A stretch of 64,000 nucleotides of DNA from Streptomyces sp. TLI_146 (GCF_002846415.1 NZ_PJMX01000001.1:6076001-6140000), one strand, 5' to 3'; positions 8,244 through 19,105 are shown, counted from the stretch's first letter. Program-made: numbers and translations. The notes: a model not told the origin generated them from the letters alone.

Positions 8244-9836
8244 ATGGCGGAGCTCACGATCCGGCCGGAGGAGATCCGGGACGCACTGGACAACTTCGTC
8301 CAGTCGTACCAGCCGGACGCGGCCTCGCGCGAGGAGGTCGGAACGGTCAGCGTTGCCGGCGACGGCATCGCGAAGGTGGAGGGCCTGCCCTCCGCCATGG
8401 CGAACGAGCTGCTGAAGTTCGAGGACGGCACCCTCGGTCTCGCCCTCAACCTCGAGGAGCGCGAGATCGGTGCGATCGTCCTCGGCGAGTTCAGCGGCAT
8501 CGAGGAGGGCCAGCCGGTGCAGCGCACCGGTGAGGTGCTCTCCGTCGGCGTCGGCGAGGGCTACCTCGGCCGCGTCGTCGACCCGCTCGGCAACCCGATC
8601 GACGGTCTCGGCGAGATCGCGACCGAAGGCCGCCGCGCCCTCGAGCTGCAGGCCCCGGGCGTCATGGTCCGTAAGTCGGTGCACGAGCCGATGCAGACCG
8701 GCTACAAGGCCGTCGACGCGATGGTGCCGATCGGCCGTGGCCAGCGTCAGCTGATCATCGGCGACCGTCAGACGGGTAAGACCGCTCTGGCCGTCGACAC
8801 GATCATCAACCAGCGCGACAACTGGCGCTCGGGCGACGTGAACAAGCAGGTCCGCTGCATCTACGTCGCCATCGGCCAGAAGGGCTCGACCATCGCGTCC
8901 GTTCGCGGCGCCCTGGAAGAGGCCGGCGCGCTCGAGTACACGACGATCGTCGCCGCCCCGGCGTCCGACCCGGCCGGCTTCAAGTACCTGGCGCCGTACA
9001 CCGGTTCCGCCATCGGCCAGCACTGGATGTACGCCGGCAAGCACGTCCTGATCATCTTCGACGACCTGTCGAAGCAGGCCGACGCCTACCGCGCCGTGTC
9101 GCTGCTGCTGCGCCGCCCGCCGGGCCGCGAGGCCTACCCGGGCGACGTCTTCTACCTGCACTCGCGTCTGCTGGAGCGCTGCGCCAAGCTCTCCGACGAC
9201 ATGGGCGCCGGTTCGATGACCGGTCTGCCGATCGTCGAGACCAAGGCGAACGACGTGTCGGCGTTCATCCCGACCAACGTCATCTCCATCACCGACGGCC
9301 AGTGCTTCCTGGAGTCGGACCTCTTCAACGCCGGTCAGCGCCCCGCGCTGAACGTCGGTATCTCCGTCTCCCGAGTCGGTGGTTCCGCGCAGCACAAGGC
9401 GATGAAGCAGGTTTCGGGTCGTCTCCGCGTGGACCTCGCCCAGTACCGCGAGCTGGAGGCGTTCGCCGCCTTCGGTTCCGACCTGGACGCCGCGTCGAAG
9501 GCCTCGCTGGAGCGCGGCAAGCGCATGGTCGAGCTGCTGAAGCAGGGCCAGTACCAGCCGATGCCGGTCGAGGAGCAGGTCGTCTCCGTCTGGGCCGGTA
9601 CCACCGGCAAGATGGACGACGTCCCGGTCAACGACATCCGTCGCTTCGAGTCGGAGCTGCTGGAGCACCTGCGCCGTGAGCGCAAGGAGCTCCTCACCTC
9701 CATCGCCGAGGGCGGCAAGATGTCGGACGACACCCTGACGTCGATCGCTGACGCCATCGCCAACTTCAAGCAGCAGTTCGAGACCTCGGACGGCAAGCTC
9801 CTGGGCGACGACGCGCCGGTCTCCACCAGCAAGTGA
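8244..9836 (+). CDS. atpA: F0F1 ATP synthase subunit alpha
   Basis: 530 residues, normal for alpha. It binds non-catalytic nucleotides in the alpha3beta3 hexamer. Walker A is GDRQTGKTALAVD, and the segment PGREAYPGDVFYLHSRLLERCAKLS is the family signature. ATG 8244 follows AAGGAGAGCAGG. The acidic C-terminal tail (ETSDGKLLGDDAPVSTSK) is of the extended actinobacterial kind. It is followed by atpG after 20 bases. Confidence 0.98.
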   Translation: MAELTIRPEEIRDALDNFVQSYQPDAASREEVGTVSVAGDGIAKVEGLPSAMANELLKFEDGTLGLALNLEEREIGAIVLGEFSGIEEGQPVQRTGEVLSVGVGEGYLGRVVDPLGNPIDGLGEIATEGRRALELQAPGVMVRKSVHEPMQTGYKAVDAMVPIGRGQRQLIIGDRQTGKTALAVDTIINQRDNWRSGDVNKQVRCIYVAIGQKGSTIASVRGALEEAGALEYTTIVAAPASDPAGFKYLAPYTGSAIGQHWMYAGKHVLIIFDDLSKQADAYRAVSLLLRRPPGREAYPGDVFYLHSRLLERCAKLSDDMGAGSMTGLPIVETKANDVSAFIPTNVISITDGQCFLESDLFNAGQRPALNVGISVSRVGGSAQHKAMKQVSGRLRVDLAQYRELEAFAAFGSDLDAASKASLERGKRMVELLKQGQYQPMPVEEQVVSVWAGTTGKMDDVPVNDIRRFESELLEHLRRERKELLTSIAEGGKMSDDTLTSIADAIANFKQQFETSDGKLLGDDAPVSTSK

Positions 9837-9856
9837 CGACGGAAGGGACCTGACTC

Positions 9857-10774
9857 ATGGGAGCGCAGCTCCGGGTCTACAAGCGTCGCATCCGTGCCGT
9901 CACGGCGACCAAGAAGATCACCAAGGCGATGGAGATGATCGCCGCCTCGCGCATCGTCAAGGCGCAGCGCAAGGTGGCGGCGTCGATGCCGTACGCGACC
10001 GAGCTCACCCGTGCGGTGACCGCGGTCGCGACCGGCTCGAACACCAAGCACGCCCTGACCACCGAGGTCGAGGCGCCGACCCGCGCCGCGGTCCTGCTCA
10101 TCACGAGCGACCGCGGTCTGGCCGGCGGCTACTCCTCGAACGCCATCAAGCAGGCGGACCGGCTCATCGAGCGGCTGCGCGGCGAGGGCAAGGAGGTCGA
10201 CTCGTACATCGTCGGCCGCAAGGGTGTGGCCTACTACGGCTTCCGTGAGCGCAAGATCGCGGATTCGTGGACCGGCTTCACCGACAGCCCGGCCTACGCC
10301 GACGCCAAGCGCGTCGCGGCGCCGCTGATCGAGGCCATCCAGACGGAGACGGCCGAGGGTGGCGTCGACGAGCTCCACATCGTCTACACGGAGTTCGTGT
10401 CGATGATGACGCAGAACCCGGTGGACAACCGGATGCTGCCGCTGTCGCTGGAAGCGGCCCAGGAGGAGAGTGGCGCGAAGGGCGAGATCCTTCCGCTGTT
10501 CGACTTCGAGCCGTCGGCGGAGGACGTCCTCGACGCCCTGCTGCCGCGCTACGTCGAGAGCCGTATCTACAACGCACTGCTGCAGGCGGCCGCTTCCGAG
10601 CACGCCGCCCGCCGCCGTGCGATGAAGTCGGCCACCGACAACGCCGGGGACCTCATCAAGAGCCTCTCCCGGCTTGCCAACGCGGCCCGCCAGGCCGAAA
10701 TCACCCAGGAAATCAGCGAGATCGTCGGTGGCGCGAGCGCCATGGCCGACGCGACCGCGGGGAGTGACAAGTAA
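9857..10774 (+). CDS. atpG: F0F1 ATP synthase subunit gamma
   Basis: 305 residues; gamma is the central rotating shaft. N-terminal helix MGAQLRVYKRRIRAVTATKKITKAMEMIAASRI and C-terminal helix (ASEHAARRRAMKSATDNAGDLI) that form the antiparallel coiled coil are both intact. Start ATG 9857 lies after GGAAGGGACC. Its stop overlaps the atpD start by one base (TAATG). Confidence 0.97.
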   Translation: MGAQLRVYKRRIRAVTATKKITKAMEMIAASRIVKAQRKVAASMPYATELTRAVTAVATGSNTKHALTTEVEAPTRAAVLLITSDRGLAGGYSSNAIKQADRLIERLRGEGKEVDSYIVGRKGVAYYGFRERKIADSWTGFTDSPAYADAKRVAAPLIEAIQTETAEGGVDELHIVYTEFVSMMTQNPVDNRMLPLSLEAAQEESGAKGEILPLFDFEPSAEDVLDALLPRYVESRIYNALLQAAASEHAARRRAMKSATDNAGDLIKSLSRLANAARQAEITQEISEIVGGASAMADATAGSDK

Positions 10775-12216
10775 TGACGACCACTGTTGAGACGGCCGCC
10801 GCCACGGGCCGCGTCGCCCGGGTCATCGGCCCGGTCGTCGACGTGGAGTTCCCCGTCGACGCGATGCCCGAGATCTACAACGCCCTCAAGGTCCAGGTCG
10901 CAGACCCGGCCGAGGACGGCAAGCTCAAGACCCTGACCCTTGAGGTCGCGCAGCACCTGGGTGACGGCCTCGTCCGTACCATCTCGATGCAGCCGACCGA
11001 CGGCCTGGTCCGCCAGGCCCCGGTGACCGACACGGGCGAGGGCATCACCGTCCCCGTCGGTGACTTCACCAAGGGCAAGGTCTTCAACACCCTGGGTGAG
11101 GTGCTCAACTACCCCGAGGCGAACGCCGAGGTCACCGAGCGCTGGCCCATCCACCGCAAGGCCCCGAGCTTCGACGAGCTCGAGTCCAAGACGGAGATGT
11201 TCGAGACCGGCGTCAAGGTCATCGACCTTCTCACCCCGTACGTCAAGGGTGGAAAGATCGGTCTGTTCGGTGGTGCCGGTGTCGGCAAGACCGTTCTGAT
11301 CCAGGAAATGATCTACCGCGTCGCCAACAACCACGACGGTGTGTCGGTGTTCGCGGGCGTCGGTGAGCGTACCCGTGAGGGCAACGACCTCATCGAGGAG
11401 ATGGGCGACTCGGGCGTCATCGACAAGACCGCCCTGGTCTTCGGTCAGATGGACGAGCCGCCGGGCACGCGTCTGCGCGTCGCGCTGGCCGGTCTGACGA
11501 TGGCGGAGTACTTCCGTGACGTCCAGAAGCAGGACGTCCTCTTCTTCATCGACAACATCTTCCGGTACACCCAGGCGGGTTCCGAGGTGTCGACCCTGCT
11601 CGGCCGTATGCCCTCCGCGGTGGGCTACCAGCCGAACCTGGCCGACGAGATGGGTCTCCTCCAGGAGCGCATCACCTCGACCCGTGGTCACTCGATCACC
11701 TCGATGCAGGCGATCTACGTCCCCGCGGACGACCTGACCGACCCGGCCCCGGCCACCACCTTCGCCCACCTCGACGCGACGACGGTTCTCTCCCGTCCGA
11801 TCTCCGAGAAGGGCATCTACCCGGCCGTGGACCCGCTGGACTCGACGTCCCGCATCCTCGACCCGCGGTACATCGCGGCGGACCACTACGCGGCCGCCAT
11901 GCGTGTCAAGGGGATCCTGCAGAAGTACAAGGACCTCCAGGACATCATCGCGATCCTCGGTATCGACGAGCTGGGCGAGGAGGACAAGCTCGTTGTCCAC
12001 CGTGCCCGTCGCGTCGAGCGCTTCCTGTCGCAGAACACCCACGTCGCCAAGCAGTTCACCGGCGTGGACGGTTCGGACGTGCCGCTCGACGAGTCGATCA
12101 CCGCGTTCAACGCGATCTGCGACGGTGAGTACGACCACTTCCCCGAGCAGGCGTTCTTCATGTGCGGTGGCATCGAGGACCTGAAGGCCAACGCCAAGGA
12201 GCTGGGCGTCTCCTGA
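10774..12216 (+). CDS. atpD: F0F1 ATP synthase subunit beta
   Basis: 480 residues; catalytic subunit. Walker A is GGAGVGKTVLIQE, followed by GVGERTREGNDL (catalytic Glu/Arg region), Walker B VLFFIDNIFRYTQAGSEVS and the C-terminal DELSEED-loop equivalent IDELGEEDK. Complete and unremarkable. It is followed by a strong hairpin before atpC. Confidence 0.98.
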   Translation: MTTTVETAAATGRVARVIGPVVDVEFPVDAMPEIYNALKVQVADPAEDGKLKTLTLEVAQHLGDGLVRTISMQPTDGLVRQAPVTDTGEGITVPVGDFTKGKVFNTLGEVLNYPEANAEVTERWPIHRKAPSFDELESKTEMFETGVKVIDLLTPYVKGGKIGLFGGAGVGKTVLIQEMIYRVANNHDGVSVFAGVGERTREGNDLIEEMGDSGVIDKTALVFGQMDEPPGTRLRVALAGLTMAEYFRDVQKQDVLFFIDNIFRYTQAGSEVSTLLGRMPSAVGYQPNLADEMGLLQERITSTRGHSITSMQAIYVPADDLTDPAPATTFAHLDATTVLSRPISEKGIYPAVDPLDSTSRILDPRYIAADHYAAAMRVKGILQKYKDLQDIIAILGIDELGEEDKLVVHRARRVERFLSQNTHVAKQFTGVDGSDVPLDESITAFNAICDGEYDHFPEQAFFMCGGIEDLKANAKELGVS

Positions 12217-12247
12217 ATCGTCTGACTCGTAAGAGTCGCGTTTCGGC

Positions 12248-12278
12248 GGAGAGGGGCGGGCGCGTCCCGCCCCTCTCC
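12248..12278 (+). terminator. Hairpin between atpD and atpC
   Basis: GGAGAGGGGCGGG, a 5-base loop, then its exact reverse complement: a 13-bp perfect stem. There is no poly-U tract, but Streptomyces terminators often lack one. Its place between beta and epsilon suggests attenuation or a 3' stabiliser for the upstream message. Confidence 0.6.
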
Positions 12279-12345
12279 GTACGCCCACTAGACTTTGACC
12301 CAACACCCGGCAGCAACCGCCGGGTGGTGACCCGAGGAGCCCACC

Positions 12346-12720
12346 TTGGCTGCTGAGCTGCACGTCGAGCTCGTCGCCGCGGACCGCAGTGTCTGGTCCG
12401 GCGAGGCCACCCTGGTCGTCGCGCGCACCACGTCCGGCGACATCGGCGTCATGCCCGGTCACCAGCCGCTCCTCGGAGTGCTGGAGTCCGGCCCGGTGAC
12501 CATCCGTACGAGCGAGGGCAGCACCGTCGTCGCCGCTGTGCACGGCGGGTTCATCTCGTTCGCTGACAACAAGCTCTCCATGCTCGCGGAGATCGCGGAG
12601 CTCGCGGACGAGATCGATGTCCAGCGTGCCGAGCGGGCGCTGGAGAGCGCCAAGTCGGCCGAGGACGGCGCCGCCGAGCGTCGCGCCGAGGTCCGGCTGC
12701 GTACGGTGTCGGTGCGCTAG
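12346..12720 (+). CDS. atpC: F0F1 ATP synthase subunit epsilon
   Basis: 124 residues. Epsilon sits at the foot of gamma and regulates hydrolysis. The beta-sandwich signature VVARTTSGDIGVMPGHQPLLGVLESGPV is clear, followed by a C-terminal helical region rich in Ala, Glu and Arg. Start is the rare codon TTG at 12346, supported by GAGGAG eight bases upstream and by the family N-terminus (AELHVELVAADRSVWSGEA). Use of TTG plus the preceding hairpin could lower epsilon synthesis relative to beta. Confidence 0.95.
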   Translation: MAAELHVELVAADRSVWSGEATLVVARTTSGDIGVMPGHQPLLGVLESGPVTIRTSEGSTVVAAVHGGFISFADNKLSMLAEIAELADEIDVQRAERALESAKSAEDGAAERRAEVRLRTVSVR

Positions 12721-12741
12721 CACCCCGCCGAAGAGTTTTGC

Positions 12742-12793
12742 CCTCAGCCGCGGTCACGGGTCTGGAATTTTCCGGACCCGGCCGCGGCTGAGG
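12742..12793 (+). terminator. Terminator hairpin after the atp operon
   Basis: CCTCAGCCGCGG and its exact complement CCGCGGCTGAGG, with further pairing inside (CGGGTC/GGACCCG), form a long stem 21 bases after the atpC stop and before the DUF2550 gene. Confidence 0.75.
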
Positions 12794-12857
12794 CGATGCA
12801 GGCACAAGAGACCGGGGCGATCCCCCGGCCCCGAATGGAGCGAGGAGGTCGGTGTAG

Positions 12858-13304
12858 ATGACCCTCGTTCTGCTTGTGGGCGGCCTGGTCGTCGCGCTGG
12901 TACTGGTGGGACTCTTCGTCTTCGGTCTGCGCCGGCGGCTGATCCAGCGTTCCGGCGGGACCTTCGACTGCAGTCTGCGCTGGGACGTGCCGGAGGGCGG
13001 CGACCCCAGCGGCAAGGGCTGGGTGTACGGAGTCGCGCGGTACAGCGGTGACCGGATCGAGTGGTTCCGTGTCTTCTCGTACGCGCCTCGGCCGAGGCGG
13101 CTCCTGGAGCGGTCCGCGATCGAGGTCGTGGCGCGCCGTAAACCGGCGGGCGAGGAGGAGCTGGCGCTCCTGTCCGACGCGATCGTTCTCGGCTGTACGC
13201 ATCGGGGCGTGCGCCTCGAACTGGCGATGAGCGAGGACGCGCTGACGGGTTTCCTGGCGTGGCTGGAGGCGGCGCCACCGGGCCAGCGGGTGAACGTGGC
13301 GTAG
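12858..13304 (+). CDS. DUF2550 domain membrane protein
   Basis: 148 residues: one N-terminal transmembrane helix (about 2-24) followed by a cytosolic domain of about 120 residues (RSGGTFDCSLRWDVPEGGDPSGKGWVYGVARY and later IVLGCTHRGVRLELAMSEDALTGFLAWLE). This is the DUF2550 family, almost always next to atpC in actinobacteria. The fold looks PH-like, but no function is established. ATG 12858 follows GGAGCGAGGAGG. It lies beyond the atp terminator, so it may have its own promoter. Confidence 0.88.
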   Translation: MTLVLLVGGLVVALVLVGLFVFGLRRRLIQRSGGTFDCSLRWDVPEGGDPSGKGWVYGVARYSGDRIEWFRVFSYAPRPRRLLERSAIEVVARRKPAGEEELALLSDAIVLGCTHRGVRLELAMSEDALTGFLAWLEAAPPGQRVNVA

Positions 13305-13634
13305 GGGTTTCCCCCACCCCGCCCCTTCCCGAAGTCCCTGGCGGGCGCCGGTGTGCCCTAAGGGGCGCGGGGAACTGCGCGACCAGCCCCGCACGGTCCG
13401 CAGTCGAAGGCCGAAGCCCTCGTTTTCTGTTTGTCCGCGGGCCGCTGTGGGCCGGTCGCGCCCGCGCGGCGGAGCCGCACATGTCACAGCCCCGCGCCCC
13501 TTGGGCACCCCCCGCTGTGGGCAGTCGTTCCGCTGGGGCGGAACGGGTGGGCACAGCGGACCACCGGCCCGCGGACGAAGGGGCAACACCGGGGGAGGGG
13601 GACGGGCCCTCGCCCCGATGCCGGACCCCGGGGG
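13305..13634. other. Gene-free convergent junction with Streptomyces intergenic repeat
   Basis: 330 bases between convergent genes. It starts with the stop-proximal motif CCCCACCCCGCCCCTTCCC, then one copy of the GGGGCGCGGGGAACTGCGCG core at 13361-13388. The rest is GC-rich sequence with partial inverted matches (CCCCGCGCCCCTTGGG at about 13490). No plausible gene seen. Confidence 0.7.
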
Positions 13635-15491
<1,857 letters not shown>

Positions 15492-15592
15492 GGAAGCTCC
15501 TCGAGTGAGGTCCGACGGGTGTGGGGGTGGGACCCTGCTCCGCCCGGTGAGCACACGGTGGGCCGTGGGCGCGCTCACACAGCAGTGCCGTG

Positions 15593-15621
15593 AGCGTAGA
15601 AAGGTCTGTACCAACCGTCAA
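15593..15621 (-). promoter_or_regulatory. chiC promoter
   Basis: On the minus strand TTGACG (15616-15621) and TACGCT (15593-15598) are separated by exactly 17 bases, a good vegetative-type -35/-10 pair. The -35 lies between, and the spacer overlaps, the two direct repeats, so bound regulators would block or guide polymerase. Confidence 0.75.
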
Positions 15622-15636
15622 GAGGTCCAGACCAAC
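15602..15636 (-). promoter_or_regulatory. Paired chitinase direct repeats / DasR-like boxes
   Basis: AGGTCTGTACCAAC (15602-15615) and AGGTCCAGACCAAC (15623-15636) are 14-bp direct repeats 21 bp apart, or two helical turns. They match the 12-bp direct repeats described in Streptomyces chitinase promoters and the DasR consensus built on TGGTCTAGACCA. This predicts induction by chitin oligomers and control by N-acetylglucosamine. Confidence 0.8.
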
Positions 15637-15651
15637 GGCCGGAAGTCGCCG

Positions 15652-16296
15652 TCAGACGCCCAACTCCTGTGCCAGTACGGCCGCTTGGACCCGGCTGCGC
15701 AGCTCCAGCTTCCCCAGCAACCGGCTGACATGGGTCTTCACCGTGGCCTCGGCCATCGCCAGGCGACCCGCGATCTCGGCGTTCGACAGCCCCTGCCCGA
15801 TGCACGACAGCACCTCCCGCTCGCGGCGGGTCAGCGCGTCCAGGGCGGCCGGGAGCACGGCGGGCGCCCTGGACGCCGGGGCCGCGAACTCCGCGATCAG
15901 CCGGCGGGTGACGGCGGGGGCGATCATGCCCTCGCCGCGCGCGACCGTCCGTACCGCCTCGATCAGGTCCCTCGCCTCCGTGTTCTTCAGCAGGAAGCCC
16001 GCCGCACCCGCCCGCAGCGCCCCGAAGACGTACTCGTCGAGGTCGAACGTCGTCAGCACCAGCACATCCGCCAGCCGCTCCGCGACCACCCGGCGGGTCG
16101 CCTCGACCCCGTCGAGCCTGGGCATCTGCACATCCATCAGCACCAGGTCCGGGCGCAGTTCGCGGGCGAGCCGGACCGCCTCCTCGCCGTCGGCGGCCTC
16201 CCCGGCCACCTCGATGTCCGGGGCGCTGCCCAGGATCAGGACCAGACCGGCCCGTACCGACGACTGGTCCTCCGCGACCAGTACCCGGATCGTCAT
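15652..16296 (-). CDS. chiR: NarL/LuxR-family response regulator for chitinase
   Basis: 214 residues. Receiver domain (1-120) with acidic pocket EDQ at 9-11 and phospho-acceptor Asp-55 in LVLMDVQMPRLDG; C-terminal LuxR-type helix-turn-helix (about 150-210) containing LTRREREVLSCIGQGLSNAEIAGRL and VKTHVSRLLGKL. The start overlaps the stop of the upstream kinase gene by 4 bases, and the stop is 160 bases from the chiC start. The chiS-chiR-chiC order is the one described for S. coelicolor and for chi63 in S. plicatus, where this pair is needed for full chitinase expression. Confidence 0.88.
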   Translation of the reverse strand: MTIRVLVAEDQSSVRAGLVLILGSAPDIEVAGEAADGEEAVRLARELRPDLVLMDVQMPRLDGVEATRRVVAERLADVLVLTTFDLDEYVFGALRAGAAGFLLKNTEARDLIEAVRTVARGEGMIAPAVTRRLIAEFAAPASRAPAVLPAALDALTRREREVLSCIGQGLSNAEIAGRLAMAEATVKTHVSRLLGKLELRSRVQAAVLAQELGV

Positions 16297-17552
16297 GTGG
16301 TCGACTCGCTTTCCTGGATGGGCAGTTCGGCCCGGACCCGCCAGATCTTGGTGCCGTCGTCCGCCGCCTCGGGGCCCGACTCGAAGCTCCCGCCGAGCAG
16401 TACGGCCCGCTCCCGCATCCCGACGAGCCCCGCGCCCGAGCCCGGCGCGCGCGGCCCCGGACGTTCACCGTACGGGCTGGTCACCCGGACCGTCAGCGCC
16501 CGCCCGGTGTGCGCGAGCGCGGCGGTGACCGTGCCCGGGGAGGCGTGCTTGAGGGCGTTGGTGAGCGACTCCTGGACGATCCGGTACGCGGCCAGCTCGA
16601 CCGGGGCGGGCAGCGCGGCCCCCTCGGGGCGGCTGTCGTCGAGGGCGAAGTCGAGCCCGCTGGAGGCGCCGTTCGTACGGGCCTGGGCGATCAGCGCGTC
16701 CAGGCCCGCCAGCGTGGGTGCGGCGGCCGGGGTGCGCCCGGCGCCGCTGTCGCGCAGCAGCCCGATCAGCCGGCGCATCTCCGCGAGCCCGTCCACGCTG
16801 TTCGTCCGGATCACGGTGAGCGCCCGGCGGGTGGTGGCGGGGTCGTCCAGGGAGAGCGCGGCGGTGGAGTGGATGGCGATCGCCGAGAGGTGGTTGGCGA
16901 CCATGTCGTGCAGCTCGCGGGCCATCCGGGCGCGCTCGGCCACCACCGCCTGGGTGCGGTCGATCTCGGCGAGCAGCGCGGTCTGCTCGGCGCGCAGGGT
17001 GGCCGCGTCGGCGGCGTCGCGGTGGTTGCGCACCAGCGCGCCGGTGGTGGCGGGCGCGAACGAGACGAGGCCGGTGAGCAGCCCGATCAGCAGGGCCTCG
17101 GGCTTGTGCAGCCAGGCCAGGAAGCCGATGGCCGTCGCCACGGAGATGAGCCCGGTGGTGACGGGGATGCGGCGGGCGGCGGCCGGGGTGCCGTACAGGA
17201 CGGCCGCGTAGACCAGATCCGTGAACATCAGGACCGTCACCACACTGCCGAGCGTGAACTGGTCCGCGACGATCGCGAAGGTGCCGGTGACCAGGGCGAA
17301 CCGCGGGGCGGTCCGGCGTACGAGTTCCAGGGCGGCCGTCACGGCGAGCGGCAGCAGCACCCACGCGCCGCCCAGCGGGCGCCCGCCCTGGGTGTGCAGC
17401 CCGAGCGCCCAGCCCGCCAGGCCGGTCAGCAGGCCGACGACGGCGATGATCACGTCGTGGCGGTGCGGGCGGCGGCGGAAGAGGTTCACGTTCCCATGAA
17501 ACACGGGGCCGGGGGCCCGGGCCTCCACGCGCGGGGCGATCCCGCGCTCCAT
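16293..17552 (-). CDS. chiS: Two-component sensor histidine kinase (HisKA_3 type)
   Basis: 419 residues. About five transmembrane helices between residues 33 and 170 with very short outside loops, then a dimerisation/phosphoacceptor segment ERARMARELHDMVANHLSAIAIH (His-215) and an HATPase domain whose ATP lid includes GSGAGLVGMRERA. With almost no extracytoplasmic domain, the signal is probably sensed in the membrane or through a transporter. ATG 17552 is the longest start; GTG codons at residues 17 and 22 are alternatives. It is coupled to chiR by an ATGA overlap. Confidence 0.87.
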   Translation of the reverse strand: MERGIAPRVEARAPGPVFHGNVNLFRRRPHRHDVIIAVVGLLTGLAGWALGLHTQGGRPLGGAWVLLPLAVTAALELVRRTAPRFALVTGTFAIVADQFTLGSVVTVLMFTDLVYAAVLYGTPAAARRIPVTTGLISVATAIGFLAWLHKPEALLIGLLTGLVSFAPATTGALVRNHRDAADAATLRAEQTALLAEIDRTQAVVAERARMARELHDMVANHLSAIAIHSTAALSLDDPATTRRALTVIRTNSVDGLAEMRRLIGLLRDSGAGRTPAAAPTLAGLDALIAQARTNGASSGLDFALDDSRPEGAALPAPVELAAYRIVQESLTNALKHASPGTVTAALAHTGRALTVRVTSPYGERPGPRAPGSGAGLVGMRERAVLLGGSFESGPEAADDGTKIWRVRAELPIQESESTT

Positions 17553-17654
17553 CGAATACGCCGAAGGATGCAGTGTCGTTTCCTCACTGCCGACGACGAG
17601 CGGGCCCGATCACGGGCCGACGCTGGAAGGGAGTCCGAGAGAACGGGGAACACC

Positions 17655-18206
17655 GTGATCGTCACACTGATCGTCATCTGCGAGGTCGGCTTCTGGGTGC
17701 TGCTCGCCACAGGCCTGGCGCTGCGCTACCTCGCGAAGCTGCCCAGGACGTCGGTGGCGGTCCTGCTCTGCGAGCCGCTGCTTGAGGCACTGCTCCTCGT
17801 CGTCACCGTGATCGACCTCAAGAACGGCGCCGAGCCGGACTGGAAGCACGGCCTCGCCGCCGTGTACATCGGCTTCTCGGTGGCGATGGGCCACTCCATG
17901 GTGAAGCGGGCCGACGCCTGGTTCGCCCACCGCTTCGCGGGCGGCCCGCGCCCCGCCAAGGCCCCGGCGGGCGGCGCGGCCCGCACGCTCCACGAGTGGA
18001 GGACGGCGGGCCGCTGGGTCCTCGCCGCCGTGATCGCGATCGGTCTGCTCCAGGGCGGGATCTGGTACGTGGGCGGCGACGGCGACACGGACTCCCTGCG
18101 GATGTGGCAGCAGCGGATGCTGTGGCTGATCGGCATCAACCTGATCATCGCGCTGAGCTACACGCTGTTCCCGAAGCGGGTGGATGCGGCCGGGTCCCGG
18201 CGCTGA
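17655..18206 (+). CDS. Putative membrane protein, unknown function
   Basis: 183 residues with five probable transmembrane segments: 3-24, 36-55, 64-84, about 117-135 and about 154-172. The middle cytosolic loop carries RADAWFAHRFAGGPRPAKAP. No motif identifies a function. GTG 17655 is preceded by ACGGGGAA. It is divergent from chiS with about 100 bases between them, so promoters may overlap. Similar proteins occur next to chiS in other streptomycetes, from memory. Confidence 0.72.
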   Translation: MIVTLIVICEVGFWVLLATGLALRYLAKLPRTSVAVLLCEPLLEALLLVVTVIDLKNGAEPDWKHGLAAVYIGFSVAMGHSMVKRADAWFAHRFAGGPRPAKAPAGGAARTLHEWRTAGRWVLAAVIAIGLLQGGIWYVGGDGDTDSLRMWQQRMLWLIGINLIIALSYTLFPKRVDAAGSRR

Positions 18207-18264
18207 CGGGCCCCGACGCGGGGCCGTCGCGTGGGTGCGACCGGCCGCGCCCGGTCCACAGAGA

Positions 18265-18837
18265 TCAGCGCTCGCCGCCCGGCACCCACAGCACGTCCCC
18301 GACCTCCTTGTTCGCCGTCCTGGCGAGGATGAAGAGCAGGTCGGAGAGGCGGTTGAGATAGGTCGCGGTCAGGGGATTCATCGACTCGCCGTGCACCTCG
18401 AACGCCGCCCACGTGGAGCGCTCGGCGCGGCGCACCACCGTGCACGCCTGGTGCAGCAGCGCCGCGCCCGGCGTACCGCCCGGCAGGATGAAGCTGCGCA
18501 GCTTCTCCAGCCGCTCGTTGAAGCGGTCGCAGTCCGCCTCCAGCCGGTCGATGTAGAACTGCTCGACCCGCAGCGGGGGGCATTTCGGATCCTCGACCAC
18601 CGGCGTCGACAGGTCCGCGCCCACGTCGAACAGGTCGTTCTGCACGCGGGTGAGGACCTGCACGACCTCCTCGTCGAGACCGCCGAGCGCGATCGCCGTG
18701 CCGAGCACCGCGTTCGCCTCGTTGGCGTCCGCGTACGCCGAGATCCGCAGATCCGTCTTGGGCGTACGGCTCATGTCACCCAGGGCCGTGGTGCCCTTGT
18801 CGCCGGTGCGGGTGTAGATGCGCGTCAGATTGACCAT
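18265..18837 (-). CDS. Cob(I)alamin adenosyltransferase, PduO type
   Basis: 190 residues. Transfers the 5'-deoxyadenosyl group of ATP to cob(I)alamin to give coenzyme B12. Family motifs: N-terminal TRTGDKGTTALGD (ATP binding), the adjacent SAYADANEANAVLG, RVQNDLFDVGADLSTP and VVRRAERS near the C-terminus. Complete length and intact motifs indicate an active enzyme. It could supply adenosylcobalamin to the isobutyryl-CoA mutase encoded at 49.3 kb and the methylmalonyl-CoA mutase implied by MeaB and the epimerase at 36-39 kb. No cobalamin riboswitch is recognisable upstream. Confidence 0.93.
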   Translation of the reverse strand: MVNLTRIYTRTGDKGTTALGDMSRTPKTDLRISAYADANEANAVLGTAIALGGLDEEVVQVLTRVQNDLFDVGADLSTPVVEDPKCPPLRVEQFYIDRLEADCDRFNERLEKLRSFILPGGTPGAALLHQACTVVRRAERSTWAAFEVHGESMNPLTATYLNRLSDLLFILARTANKEVGDVLWVPGGER

Positions 18838-19105
18838 GGGGCCAGCCTAGTTACGCGGGGGCCGTGCGCCACGCTTCTGTGCCGACCGTCACGGCCCCCC
18901 GGCGGTACGGACATTCCCCGCCCAAGTACGCGGTACGGGACGAGCGATGGGGTCCGTACGGGCCCCGGTGAGACGCCGCTCACCCGTCTTGGTGTGATGT
19001 CCGTCATCCGAGACGTGACGCGCATCTCTTACGGCTCCCAAGATGCCTCACGGCCGATAGCCTCCGCCGGAGAGCCGTATCAGTAAGCCGTCAAAGGGGT
19101 GTGAA

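Noticed and set aside
10567..12723. 718-codon minus-strand frame across atpD/atpC
   Set aside because: Antisense of highly conserved genes; product is His/Asp/Arg/Leu-rich with no family features.
18838..19105. Cobalamin riboswitch upstream of the adenosyltransferase gene
   Set aside because: No B12-box-like sequence or multi-stem arrangement found; the same holds upstream of icmA.
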